Below are positions 41,288 to 49,476 of a stretch of 64,000 nt of DNA, one piece after another (position 1 is the first letter of the stretch; each line of letters starts with the position of its first letter). Origin of the DNA: Caballeronia fortuita (GTDB lineage Bacteria; Pseudomonadota; Gammaproteobacteria; Burkholderiales; Burkholderiaceae); NCBI RefSeq assembly GCF_001544835.2, contig NZ_FCNX02000008.1, forward strand, positions 248,001 to 312,000, given 5' to 3'. The notes below the pieces were generated by a model. That model ran no database searches and was not told where the DNA came from. It saw only the letters and a program-made list of their open reading frames with translations. Both the position numbers and the translations under genes were made by a program.

Positions 41288-43222
41288 ATGTCGCTTTATT
41301 CCATTTCGGACGCGCAGCTCGCGTTTGGCCATGTCGCATTGCTCGACCACGCCGACTTCTCGCTCGAAGCGGGCGAACGCGTCGGGCTGATCGGCCGCAA
41401 CGGCGCCGGCAAGTCGTCGCTGCTCAAGATCGTAGCCGGCCTTGCCGCGCCCGACGACGGCCTCGTCACGCGCCAGAGCGAGCTCACGACGGTCTACGTG
41501 CCGCAGGAACCCGAGTTCGATCTCGACGCGTCCGTATTCGATGTCGTCGCCTCCGGCCTCATCGAAGCGCGCGCGTTGCTCGACGAATACGACGCCGTCG
41601 CGCACGCGCTCGCCGACACGCCCGAAGGCGCGAAGCACGACGAACTGCTCGCGCGCATGAACGCGCTGCAATCGGCGCTCGATACGCGCGACGCCTGGAA
41701 CTGGCGCACGCGCGTGGCGACGACGCTCGCGCAGATCGGCCTCGACGGCGACGCGCGCGCGGGCGAACTCTCCGGCGGCATGAAAAAGCGCGTGGCGCTG
41801 GCACGCGCCCTCGTCGTGCAGCCCGACGTGCTGCTGCTCGACGAACCGACCAACCATCTCGACTTCGACGGCATCCGCTGGCTGGAAGAGCTGCTCGTCA
41901 CGTTGCGCACGGGCCTGCTTTTCATCACGCACGATCGCGCGTTTCTGGATCGCGTGGCGACGCGCATCGTCGAGCTGGATCGCGGGCGGCTCTTGTCGTA
42001 TCCCGGCAATTTCAGCGCGTATCAGACGAGAAAGGCGCAACAGCTCGAAGTCGAGCAGATCGAACAGGCGAAGTTCGACAAGCTGCTCGCGCAGGAAGAA
42101 GTGTGGATTCGCAAGGGCGTCGAGGCGCGGCGCACGCGCAGCGTCGGGCGTATCGCGCGGCTCGTCGAGATGCGCAACGAACGCGCCGAGCGCCGCAACG
42201 TGCAGGGCAATGTCAGGCTCGATGTCGGGCAGGGCGAGAAGTCCGGCAAGATCGTCGCCGAACTGACCGACGTGACGAAGCGCTACGGCGAGCGCACCAT
42301 CGTCGACCGCTTCACGGCGACCGTGATGCGCGGCGACAAGATCGGCCTCGTCGGTCCGAACGGCGCGGGCAAGACGACGCTGCTCAAGCTCATTCTCGGC
42401 GAACTGCAGCCCGACGAAGGCCGCGTGCGCACCGGCACGAACATTCAGGTCGCGTATTTCGATCAGATGCGCGCGCAGCTCGATCTCGACAAATCGCTCG
42501 CCGACACCATCAGTCCCGGCAGCGAATGGGTCGAAGTCAACGGCGTGAAGAAGCACGTGATGAGCTATCTCGGCGACTTCCTGTTCGCGCCCGAACGCGC
42601 GCGCTCGCCGGTGCAGTCGCTGTCCGGCGGCGAGCGCAACCGGCTGCTGCTCGCGCGTCTGTTCGCACGGCCGGCGAACGTGCTCGTCCTGGACGAGCCG
42701 ACCAACGACCTCGACATCCCGACGCTCGAACTGCTCGAAGAACTGCTGGCCGATTACGACGGCACCGTGCTGCTCGTGAGCCACGACCGCGCGTTTCTCG
42801 ACAACGTCGTGACATCGGTGTTCGCGGCGGAAGGCGGCGGCAAGTGGCGCGAGTATGTCGGCGGTTTCTCCGACTGGCAGATTCAGCGCGAACGTTCGGA
42901 GCGCATCGCGGAAGAAGCGGCGCGCCAGAGCGCGAAGGACGCGCCGAAAGAAGACGCGCCGAAGGAAAGCGCCGCGGGCCGCAACGCCCAGCGCACGGTG
43001 AAGCTCTCGTTCAAGGAACAGCGTGAACTGGAAGCGCTGCCGGGGCGCATCGCGGAACTGGAAGAGGAACAGAAGACGATCGGCGCGCAGCTCGAAGACG
43101 GATCGATCTTCGCGAAGGATGCGAAGGAAGGCGCGCGTCTTTCCGAGCGTCACGCGGCGATCGAAGAGGAACTGCTCGTTGCGCTGGAGCGCTGGGAAGA
43201 GCTCGAAGCGAAGCGAAAATAG
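41288..43222 (+). CDS. uup: ABC-F ATPase, Uup type
   Basis: A 644-residue soluble protein with two ATP-binding domains and no membrane part. Walker A motifs are LIGRNGAGKSSLLK and LVGPNGAGKTTLLK; signatures are LSGGMKKRVALARAL and LSGGERNRLLLARLF; both Walker B motifs are followed by DEPTN. A C-terminal coiled-coil (about 570-644, LPGRIAELEEEQKTIGAQLE) is the Uup mark. It acts on ribosomes or branched DNA; loss in E. coli raises transposon excision. The start at 41288 matches the family. Confidence 0.93.
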   Translation: MSLYSISDAQLAFGHVALLDHADFSLEAGERVGLIGRNGAGKSSLLKIVAGLAAPDDGLVTRQSELTTVYVPQEPEFDLDASVFDVVASGLIEARALLDEYDAVAHALADTPEGAKHDELLARMNALQSALDTRDAWNWRTRVATTLAQIGLDGDARAGELSGGMKKRVALARALVVQPDVLLLDEPTNHLDFDGIRWLEELLVTLRTGLLFITHDRAFLDRVATRIVELDRGRLLSYPGNFSAYQTRKAQQLEVEQIEQAKFDKLLAQEEVWIRKGVEARRTRSVGRIARLVEMRNERAERRNVQGNVRLDVGQGEKSGKIVAELTDVTKRYGERTIVDRFTATVMRGDKIGLVGPNGAGKTTLLKLILGELQPDEGRVRTGTNIQVAYFDQMRAQLDLDKSLADTISPGSEWVEVNGVKKHVMSYLGDFLFAPERARSPVQSLSGGERNRLLLARLFARPANVLVLDEPTNDLDIPTLELLEELLADYDGTVLLVSHDRAFLDNVVTSVFAAEGGGKWREYVGGFSDWQIQRERSERIAEEAARQSAKDAPKEDAPKESAAGRNAQRTVKLSFKEQRELEALPGRIAELEEEQKTIGAQLEDGSIFAKDAKEGARLSERHAAIEEELLVALERWEELEAKRK

Positions 43223-43445
43223 GCGGTATCGACGGCCGCGGGCGGAGCGCGTTTTAGCGCGCCGAGGTGGGCGCGGCGAGCGAAAACCGCTATTCTCCTA
43301 GCGCGGCTCGGCTAGGCAGGCGGTTTTCCGCCGCGTTTTCAACGCATCCGGCCAGGCACAACATCAAGCATTCGCCGGCAGTTCGGGCGTCACGTCGTGG
43401 CATATCCTGCGTGAACACGTCCGAAAGCCGGATCAACGTTCAACT

Positions 43446-45485
43446 ATGTCCACGAAAAAATCCAGCGCAATGGCGACAGACACGAAACGCGGCAAGCGCC
43501 TCGTCATGAACGCCAAGGCAGCCGGCTACAGCGAAGCATCGATCAAGGTGCTCAAGGGCCTCGAGCCGGTCAAGCAGCGGCCCGGCATGTACACGCGGAC
43601 CGAGAATCCGCTGCACATCATCCAGGAAGTGATCGACAACGCCTCCGACGAAGCGCTCGGCGGCTTCGGCAAGCAGATCACGGTCACGCTGCACAATGAC
43701 AACTCCGTGTCCGTCGAGGACGACGGCCGCGGCATTCCGTTCGGCATGCATCCGGAAGAGGGCGTGCCGGTCGTCGAGATCGTGTTCACGCGCCTTCATG
43801 CTGGCGGCAAGTTCGATAAAGCCGCCGGCGGCGCCTATACGTTTTCGGGCGGTCTGCACGGCGTCGGCGTCTCGGTGACGAACGCGCTCGCGACGCGTCT
43901 CGAAGTGACCGTCTGGCGCGACAACAAGGTCGCGCAGCTTGCGTTCTCCAATGGCGATGTCATCGAGGAACTGACGACGCGCGCAGCCGAACGCGGCGCG
44001 AAGAAAAGCGGCACGCGCGTGCGCGCCTGGCCGAATCCGAAATATTTCGATTCCGCCAATCTGCCGCTCGGCGAATTGCAGCGTCTCCTGCGTTCGAAGG
44101 CCGTGCTGCTGCCGGGCGTCGAAGTGGTGCTCGTCGTCGAAAAGACGGGCGAGCGTCAGACGTGGAAATACGAAGACGGTCTGCGCGGCTATCTGCTCGA
44201 AGGCATGGGCGGCAGCGAACTGCTGATTCCCTTGTTCGAAGGCGAACGCTACGCCGAGAGTTCGAAGACCACCGAGGAAACGTTCGCGGAGGGCGAGGGC
44301 GCGTCGTGGGTCGTCGCGTGGAGCGAGGAAGGGCCGCTGCTGCGGGAATCGTACGTCAACCTCATTCCGACGCCCGCGGGCGGCACGCACGAATCCGGCC
44401 TGCGCGACGGTCTCTTTCAGGCGGTGAAGAACTTCGTCGAAATTCACAACCTGCAGCCGAAGGGCGTGAAGCTGCTCGCGGAAGACGTGTTCGCGCGCGT
44501 GTCGTTCGTGCTGTCGGCGAAGGTGCTCGATCCGCAGTTCCAGGGGCAGATCAAGGAACGACTCAACAGCCGCGATGCGGTGAAGCTCGTGTCGTCGTTC
44601 TCGCGGCCGGCGCTGGAGCTGTGGCTCAATCAGCACGTCGAGTACGGCAAGAAGCTCGCGGAACTCGTGATCCGCCAGGCGCAGGCGCGCACGCGCGCGG
44701 GCCAGAAGATCGAGAAGAAGAAGAGTTCGGGCGTCGCCGTGCTGCCGGGCAAGCTAACCGATTGCGAATCGACGGACATCACCCGCAACGAACTCTTTCT
44801 CGTCGAGGGCGATTCGGCAGGCGGCTCCGCGAAGATGGGCCGCGACAAGGAGTTTCAGGCCATTCTGCCGTTGCGCGGCAAGGTGCTGAACACGTGGGAA
44901 ACGGAACGCGACCGGCTCTTCGCGAACAACGAAGTGCACGACATCGCGGTGGCGATCGGCGTCGATCCGCATGGTCCCGACGATCAGATCGACCTCGCCA
45001 ATCTGCGCTACGGCAAGATCTGCATTCTGTCGGACGCGGACGTCGACGGCGCGCATATCCAGGTTCTGCTGCTCACGCTTTTCTTCAAGCATTTCCCGCA
45101 ACTGATCGAGCGCGGCCATGTGTGCGTCGCGCGTCCGCCGCTCTTTCGCGTCGATGCGCCCGCGCGCGGCAAGAAGCCCGCGCAGAAGCTCTACGCGCTC
45201 GACGAAGGCGAACTCGAAGCGATCCTCGACAAGCTGCGCAAGGACGGCGTGCGCGAAACGGCGTGGACCATCAGCCGCTTCAAGGGTCTCGGCGAAATGA
45301 GCGCGGAGCAGCTCTGGGACACGACGATGAACCCCGACACGCGCCGCCTTCTGCCGGTCGCGCTCGGCGATCTCGGCTTCGACCTGACGGTGTCGCGCAT
45401 GACGATGCTGATGGGCAAGGGCGAAGCGGCATCGCGCCGGAGCTGGCTCGAAGAGAAGGGCAACGAAGTCGAAGCGGACATCTGA
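43446..45485 (+). CDS. parE: DNA topoisomerase IV subunit B
   Basis: A 679-residue ATPase subunit of topoisomerase IV, which separates linked daughter chromosomes. The GHKL ATPase has EVIDNASDEALGGFGKQI, VEDDGRGIPFG and the ATP-lid region YTFSGGLHGVGVSVTNAL. The TOPRIM domain has LFLVEGDSAGGSAKMGRDKE and SDADVDGAHIQVLL. parC follows after 26 bases, so both subunits are made together. The start has a weak ribosome binding site; ATG at 43470 is an alternative. Confidence 0.96.
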   Translation: MSTKKSSAMATDTKRGKRLVMNAKAAGYSEASIKVLKGLEPVKQRPGMYTRTENPLHIIQEVIDNASDEALGGFGKQITVTLHNDNSVSVEDDGRGIPFGMHPEEGVPVVEIVFTRLHAGGKFDKAAGGAYTFSGGLHGVGVSVTNALATRLEVTVWRDNKVAQLAFSNGDVIEELTTRAAERGAKKSGTRVRAWPNPKYFDSANLPLGELQRLLRSKAVLLPGVEVVLVVEKTGERQTWKYEDGLRGYLLEGMGGSELLIPLFEGERYAESSKTTEETFAEGEGASWVVAWSEEGPLLRESYVNLIPTPAGGTHESGLRDGLFQAVKNFVEIHNLQPKGVKLLAEDVFARVSFVLSAKVLDPQFQGQIKERLNSRDAVKLVSSFSRPALELWLNQHVEYGKKLAELVIRQAQARTRAGQKIEKKKSSGVAVLPGKLTDCESTDITRNELFLVEGDSAGGSAKMGRDKEFQAILPLRGKVLNTWETERDRLFANNEVHDIAVAIGVDPHGPDDQIDLANLRYGKICILSDADVDGAHIQVLLLTLFFKHFPQLIERGHVCVARPPLFRVDAPARGKKPAQKLYALDEGELEAILDKLRKDGVRETAWTISRFKGLGEMSAEQLWDTTMNPDTRRLLPVALGDLGFDLTVSRMTMLMGKGEAASRRSWLEEKGNEVEADI

Positions 45486-45511
45486 CGCGAACGCATTAAC
45501 ACGGAATATCG

Positions 45512-47830
45512 ATGGGAATCACAGACGATCTCTTCGCCGAACAGACCGCACCGGACGGCGAACAACTGACGCTCGGCGACTACGCCGAACGTGCTTATCT
45601 CGACTACGCGGTGAGCGTGGTGAAGGGCCGCGCGCTGCCCGACGTGTGCGACGGACAGAAGCCCGTTCAGCGCCGCATTCTCTACGCGATGAGCGAAATG
45701 GGGCTTGCGTCCAACGCGAAGCCGGTGAAGTCGGCGCGCGTGGTCGGCGACGTGCTCGGCAAGTATCACCCGCACGGCGATCAATCGGCGTATGACGCGC
45801 TCGTGCGTCTCGCGCAGGACTTTTCGATGCGCTATCCGCTCATCGACGGTCAGGGCAATTTCGGCTCCCGCGACGGCGACGGCGCGGCGGCCATGCGTTA
45901 CACCGAAGCGCGCCTCACGCCTATCGCGCGTTTGCTGCTCGATGAAATCGATCAGGGCACCGTCGATTTCATGCCCAACTACGACGGCTCGTTCGAAGAG
46001 CCGAAGCTCTTGCCCGCGCGCTTGCCGTTCCTGTTGCTGAACGGCGCGTCGGGCATCGCGGTCGGGCTGGCGACGGAGATCCCGTCGCACAATCTGCGCG
46101 AAGTCGCCACCGCCGCGGTTGCGATGATCCGCGATCCGAAGATCGGCCATGCGGGTTTGATGGAAAAGCTGCCCGGACCGGATTTCCCCGGAGGCGGGCA
46201 GATCATTTCGTCGCCCACGGAGATATCGACGGCTTACGAGACCGGACGCGGCAGCCTGAAGGTGCGCGCGCGCTGGAAGATCGAGGAACTCGCGCGCGGC
46301 CAATGGCAGGTCGTCATCACGGAATTACCGCCGGGCGTGTCGAGCCAGAAGGTGCTCGAGGAAATCGAGGAACTCACCAATCCGAAGATCAAGCTCGGCA
46401 AGAAGACGCTCACGCCGGAACAGGTCCAGACCAAGCAGTCGATGCTCGCGCTGCTCGACGCCGTGCGCGACGAGTCGGGCAAGGACGCGCCCGTGCGGCT
46501 CGTGTTCGAACCGAAATCGAGCCGTATCGATCAGACCGAGTTCGTCAACACGCTGCTCGCGTACACGAGTCTCGAATCGAACGCGTCGATCAACCTCGTG
46601 ATGATCGGCGCGGACGGCCGGCCGCGTCAGAAGGGCATCGTCGAAATATTGCACGAGTGGATCGGCTTCCGCTTCGTGACGGTGACGCGGCGCACGCAGC
46701 ATCGTCTGGGCAAGGTCAACGATCGCATCCATATTCTCGAAGGGCGGATGATCGTCTTTCTGAATATCGATGAAGTCATTCGCATCATCCGCGAATCGGA
46801 GGAGCCGAAGCAGGCGCTGATCGCGCGCTTCAATCTCTCCGACCGGCAGGCCGAGGACATCCTCGAAGTTCGTCTGCGTCAGTTGGCTCGGCTGGAAGCG
46901 ATCAAGATCGAACAGGAACTCTCCGACTTGCGCGACGAGAAGACGAAGCTCGAAGAGCTGCTCAACAGCGACGCCGCGATGAAGCGCGTGCTGATCAAGG
47001 AAATCGAAGCGGACGCGAAGCAATACGGCGACGATCGCCGCACGCTGATCCAGCAGGAAAAGCGCGCGACATTCGAGGCGCGTGTCGTCGACGAACCGGT
47101 GACGGTGGTCGTATCGCAGAAGGGCTGGGTGCGTGCGCTGAAGGGGCATGGGCTCGATCCGGCGAGCTTCACGTTCAAGCAGGGCGATGGGCTGTACGCG
47201 GCGTTTCAGGCGCGCACGCCGGATGCGCTCGTCGCGTGGGGCAGCAAGGGGCGCGTGTACTCGGTGCCGGTGTCCGCGCTGCCGGGCGGGCGTGGTGACG
47301 GCGTGCCGGTGACATCGCTGATCGAGCTCGAATCGGGCACGCATCTGCTGCATTACTACGCGGCGAACGCGGAGCAGCAACTGCTGCTGGCATCGAGCAA
47401 TGGCTTCGGCTTCATCGCGAAGCTCGGCGACATGGTGAGCCGTCAGAAGGCCGGCAAGGCGTTCATGACGATCGACGAAGGCGCGGTGCCGCTCGCGCCG
47501 ATGCCGGTGATTCCCGGCGCGAATCATGTCGCGTGCCTGTCGAGCGCGGGCAAGCTGCTCGTCTTCGGCATGGACGAGATGAAGACGTTGTCGGGCGGCG
47601 GACGCGGCGTCATCCTGATGGGCCTCGATGCGAAGGAAACGCTGCGTCAGGCGCTTGCGATCGATGCGCGCGGCGTGATGATGATCGGCACCGGGCGAGG
47701 CGGGAAGGTGAAAGACGAGAAGCTCAGCGGATCGCAACTGCAACTGCATATGGGCAAGCGATCGAGGAAGGGAAGGGCGCCGGATTCGTCGTTGAAGGTG
47801 ATGGAACTGCGGCCAGTTTTTGAAGGGTGA
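45512..47830 (+). CDS. parC: DNA topoisomerase IV subunit A
   Basis: A 772-residue cleavage subunit. The winged-helix region has the active-site Tyr in [14 protein letters not shown]. The tower and coiled-coil contain [21 protein letters not shown] beta-propeller C-terminal domain (about 520-760) includes [20 protein letters not shown]. The quinolone-contact segment reads [12 protein letters not shown], with Gln91 at the position of the usual serine and Asp95 at the acidic one; see findings. Operon with parE. A terminator follows at 47867. Confidence 0.96.
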   Translation: MGITDDLFAEQTAPDGEQLTLGDYAERAYLDYAVSVVKGRALPDVCDGQKPVQRRILYAMSEMGLASNAKPVKSARVVGDVLGKYHPHGDQSAYDALVRLAQDFSMRYPLIDGQGNFGSRDGDGAAAMRYTEARLTPIARLLLDEIDQGTVDFMPNYDGSFEEPKLLPARLPFLLLNGASGIAVGLATEIPSHNLREVATAAVAMIRDPKIGHAGLMEKLPGPDFPGGGQIISSPTEISTAYETGRGSLKVRARWKIEELARGQWQVVITELPPGVSSQKVLEEIEELTNPKIKLGKKTLTPEQVQTKQSMLALLDAVRDESGKDAPVRLVFEPKSSRIDQTEFVNTLLAYTSLESNASINLVMIGADGRPRQKGIVEILHEWIGFRFVTVTRRTQHRLGKVNDRIHILEGRMIVFLNIDEVIRIIRESEEPKQALIARFNLSDRQAEDILEVRLRQLARLEAIKIEQELSDLRDEKTKLEELLNSDAAMKRVLIKEIEADAKQYGDDRRTLIQQEKRATFEARVVDEPVTVVVSQKGWVRALKGHGLDPASFTFKQGDGLYAAFQARTPDALVAWGSKGRVYSVPVSALPGGRGDGVPVTSLIELESGTHLLHYYAANAEQQLLLASSNGFGFIAKLGDMVSRQKAGKAFMTIDEGAVPLAPMPVIPGANHVACLSSAGKLLVFGMDEMKTLSGGGRGVILMGLDAKETLRQALAIDARGVMMIGTGRGGKVKDEKLSGSQLQLHMGKRSRKGRAPDSSLKVMELRPVFEG

Positions 47831-47866
47831 TGGTTCATGGAGCGCTTGCCACGCTTCATCGACGTG

Positions 47867-47891
47867 AAGCCCGCTTCAGGCGGGCTTTTTT
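47867..47891 (+). terminator. parEC terminator
   Basis: A GCCCGC / GCGGGC stem with loop TTCAG, followed by six T. Confidence 0.85.
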
Positions 47892-48032
47892 GCGTCGGTC
47901 GATCGTAAATCGACATTCGGACATTAATCATTTCTTCGTTCGCGGGCAGCGCACAGACTCTTGCGTTGGACGTCACGCAGGCTCCTGAATCGGCAGCGCA
48001 CCCCGCGCCCGCTTTGAAGAGGCCTCGTGGCG

Positions 48033-48053
48033 ATATTACCAAATGGGTATAAT
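48033..48053 (+). promoter_or_regulatory. -10 box and imperfect operator of the toxin-antitoxin operon
   Basis: TATAAT at 48048-48053 inside an imperfect dyad (TATTACC-AAAT-GGGTATAA). No good -35 is seen. The start point would be only a few bases before the toxin ATG at 48067. Autorepression by the antitoxin is inferred. Confidence 0.45.
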
Positions 48054-48066
48054 CTGCCAATGAGTC

Positions 48067-48441
48067 ATGGAAGAACGAGAAGTCAAGCCGCTCTACTGGG
48101 TCGCCTTTGCGAAACGGGATCTCAAAGCGATGCCGACAGACATACAGGATATGTTCGGCTTCGCGCTGCATCAGGCGCAAACGGGCCGGAAGCACGATCA
48201 CGCGAAGCCGTTGAAGGGCTTCGGATCGGCGGGCGTGCTGGAAGTGGTGGAGTCGACGCAGGATGGCGCTTTTCGCGCTGTCTACACGGTGAAGTTCGTA
48301 GATGCGGTGTACGTACTGCACTGCTTCCAGAAAAAATCGATGCATGGCGTCGCCACGCCCAGGCAGGACATCGAAATCATTCGGGCGCGCCTGAAAGCAG
48401 CCCTGGCTCATGCCTCGGGAGAAAGCGATGATCGACATTGA
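48067..48441 (+). CDS. HigB/RelE-type toxin (phage Gp49-like)
   Basis: A 124-residue RelE-superfamily protein of the Gp49-like/HigB group. It has PLYWVAFAKRDLKAMPTDIQ, KPLKGFGSAGVLEVVESTQD, the core strand FRAVYTVKFVDAVYVLHCF, and KKSMHGVATPRQDIEIIRAR. Such toxins cut mRNA on the ribosome. The antitoxin gene overlaps its end by 14 bases, the toxin-first order normal for higBA. The short leader gives no clear ribosome binding site. Confidence 0.9.
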   Translation: MEEREVKPLYWVAFAKRDLKAMPTDIQDMFGFALHQAQTGRKHDHAKPLKGFGSAGVLEVVESTQDGAFRAVYTVKFVDAVYVLHCFQKKSMHGVATPRQDIEIIRARLKAALAHASGESDDRH

Positions 48442-48751
48442 GAAAGGAAGCGGCAACGTCTACGCCGACCTCGGCACCGCCGATGCCGATGAAATGCACG
48501 TCAAGGCACAACTTGCGGGCAAGATCGGCGAAATCATCAAGGCGCGGCGCTGGACGCAGCAGCACGCATCGGACGTGCTCGGCATCAGCCAGCCGAAGCT
48601 CTCTCAGTTGTTGCGCGGACAGTTTCGAGGCATCAGCGAAGCCAAGATGCTCGAATTGCTCGCGCGGCTTGGGCGAAACGTACAGATCGTCGTGGGGCCG
48701 CCGCGGCGCTCGGCCAAAGCAGGACGCGTTGAAGTCGTGTTCGCCGCATAG
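48428..48751 (+). CDS. XRE-family antitoxin
   Basis: A 107-residue protein with a helix-turn-helix XRE domain at about residues 33-88 (WTQQHASDVLGISQPKLSQL then LRGQFRGISEAKMLELLARL). It would bind and neutralise the toxin upstream and repress the operon. The start at 48428 follows CGGGAGAAAG; an in-frame ATG at 48410 is an alternative. The 14-base overlap couples its translation to the toxin. Confidence 0.9.
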   Translation: MIDIEKGSGNVYADLGTADADEMHVKAQLAGKIGEIIKARRWTQQHASDVLGISQPKLSQLLRGQFRGISEAKMLELLARLGRNVQIVVGPPRRSAKAGRVEVVFAA

Positions 48752-48963
48752 AAGGTTCGGCAAGCCCACACTTAGGGTTTCGAAACAACCGCAAGCGGCG
48801 TCATGAAAATGCACCGCGAAGGGGAACTCCGTCGGCTTGATACATTCCTAGTTCTTTATGTTCGACGGTCGAGCGCGGTTTTGCCCCGGTTGGTGCTCGT
48901 GGCTGCCGCCGATCCTCGCGGCGCCGTCAGCCGACCAATCATGCGAATCACCTCGGAAACCCC

Positions 48964-49422
48964 ATGAACAAAGCCATCGAAGCGGCCCTCTTCCTGCACC
49001 TGCTCGGCGTCGCCGTCTGGATCGGCGGAATGATCTTCGCGCACTTCTGCCTGCGCCCCGCGCTCGGCGACCTCACGCCGCAACTTCGCTTGCCGCTCTG
49101 GGAGTCGGTCTTCGCGCGCTTTTTCAACTGGGTCGGCGTCTCGGTGATCGTGATTCTGCTCACCGGCGGCTTTCTGCTCATGGAATTCGGCGGCGGTCAC
49201 GCGGCGTGGCCGCTCCACGCGATGGCCGGTCTCGGCATCGTGATGATGCTGATCTACGGTCATATCCGCTTCGCCGTCTTTCCGCGCATCCGCCGTGCGG
49301 TGCAGGCTCAGAACTGGCCCGATGGCGCGAGGGCGGTCGGCACTGTGAGAAGGCTCGTCGTGATCAATCTCGTCCTCGGCGTCGTGACGATCGGCACCGC
49401 GGTGCTGTCGCGCGGCTTCTGA
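48964..49422 (+). CDS. CopD-like integral membrane protein
   Basis: A 152-residue protein with four helices: AALFLHLLGVAVWIGGMIFA, FNWVGVSVIVILLTGGFLLM, HAMAGLGIVMMLIYGHIRFA and LVVINLVLGVVTIGTAVLS. The histidine and the LHLLGVAVWIGGM segment in helix 1 match the CopD/DUF2269-type domain. CopD itself is linked to copper uptake, but no copper genes are adjacent. The stop codon lies inside a 12-bp tandem repeat. Confidence 0.82.
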   Translation: MNKAIEAALFLHLLGVAVWIGGMIFAHFCLRPALGDLTPQLRLPLWESVFARFFNWVGVSVIVILLTGGFLLMEFGGGHAAWPLHAMAGLGIVMMLIYGHIRFAVFPRIRRAVQAQNWPDGARAVGTVRRLVVINLVLGVVTIGTAVLSRGF

Positions 49423-49476
49423 TTCACTCGCTGATCCACCCGCTGATCCACCCGCTGATCCAATCGCTGATTCAAG
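49417..49476. repeat. 12-bp tandem repeat (CGCTGATCCACC type), five units
   Basis: Five consecutive 12-base units: TTCTGATTCACT, CGCTGATCCACC (twice), CGCTGATCCAAT and CGCTGATTCAAG. The array bridges the stops of two convergent genes. A multiple of three keeps any reading frame open. Confidence 0.85.

Noticed and set aside
41273-43153. Long minus-strand open frame opposite uup
   Set aside because: Its composition is that of a GC-rich antisense frame, while the plus strand has full ABC-F motifs.
49417-49476. CRISPR-like array
   Set aside because: The units are 12 bases with no spacers, so it is a simple tandem repeat.
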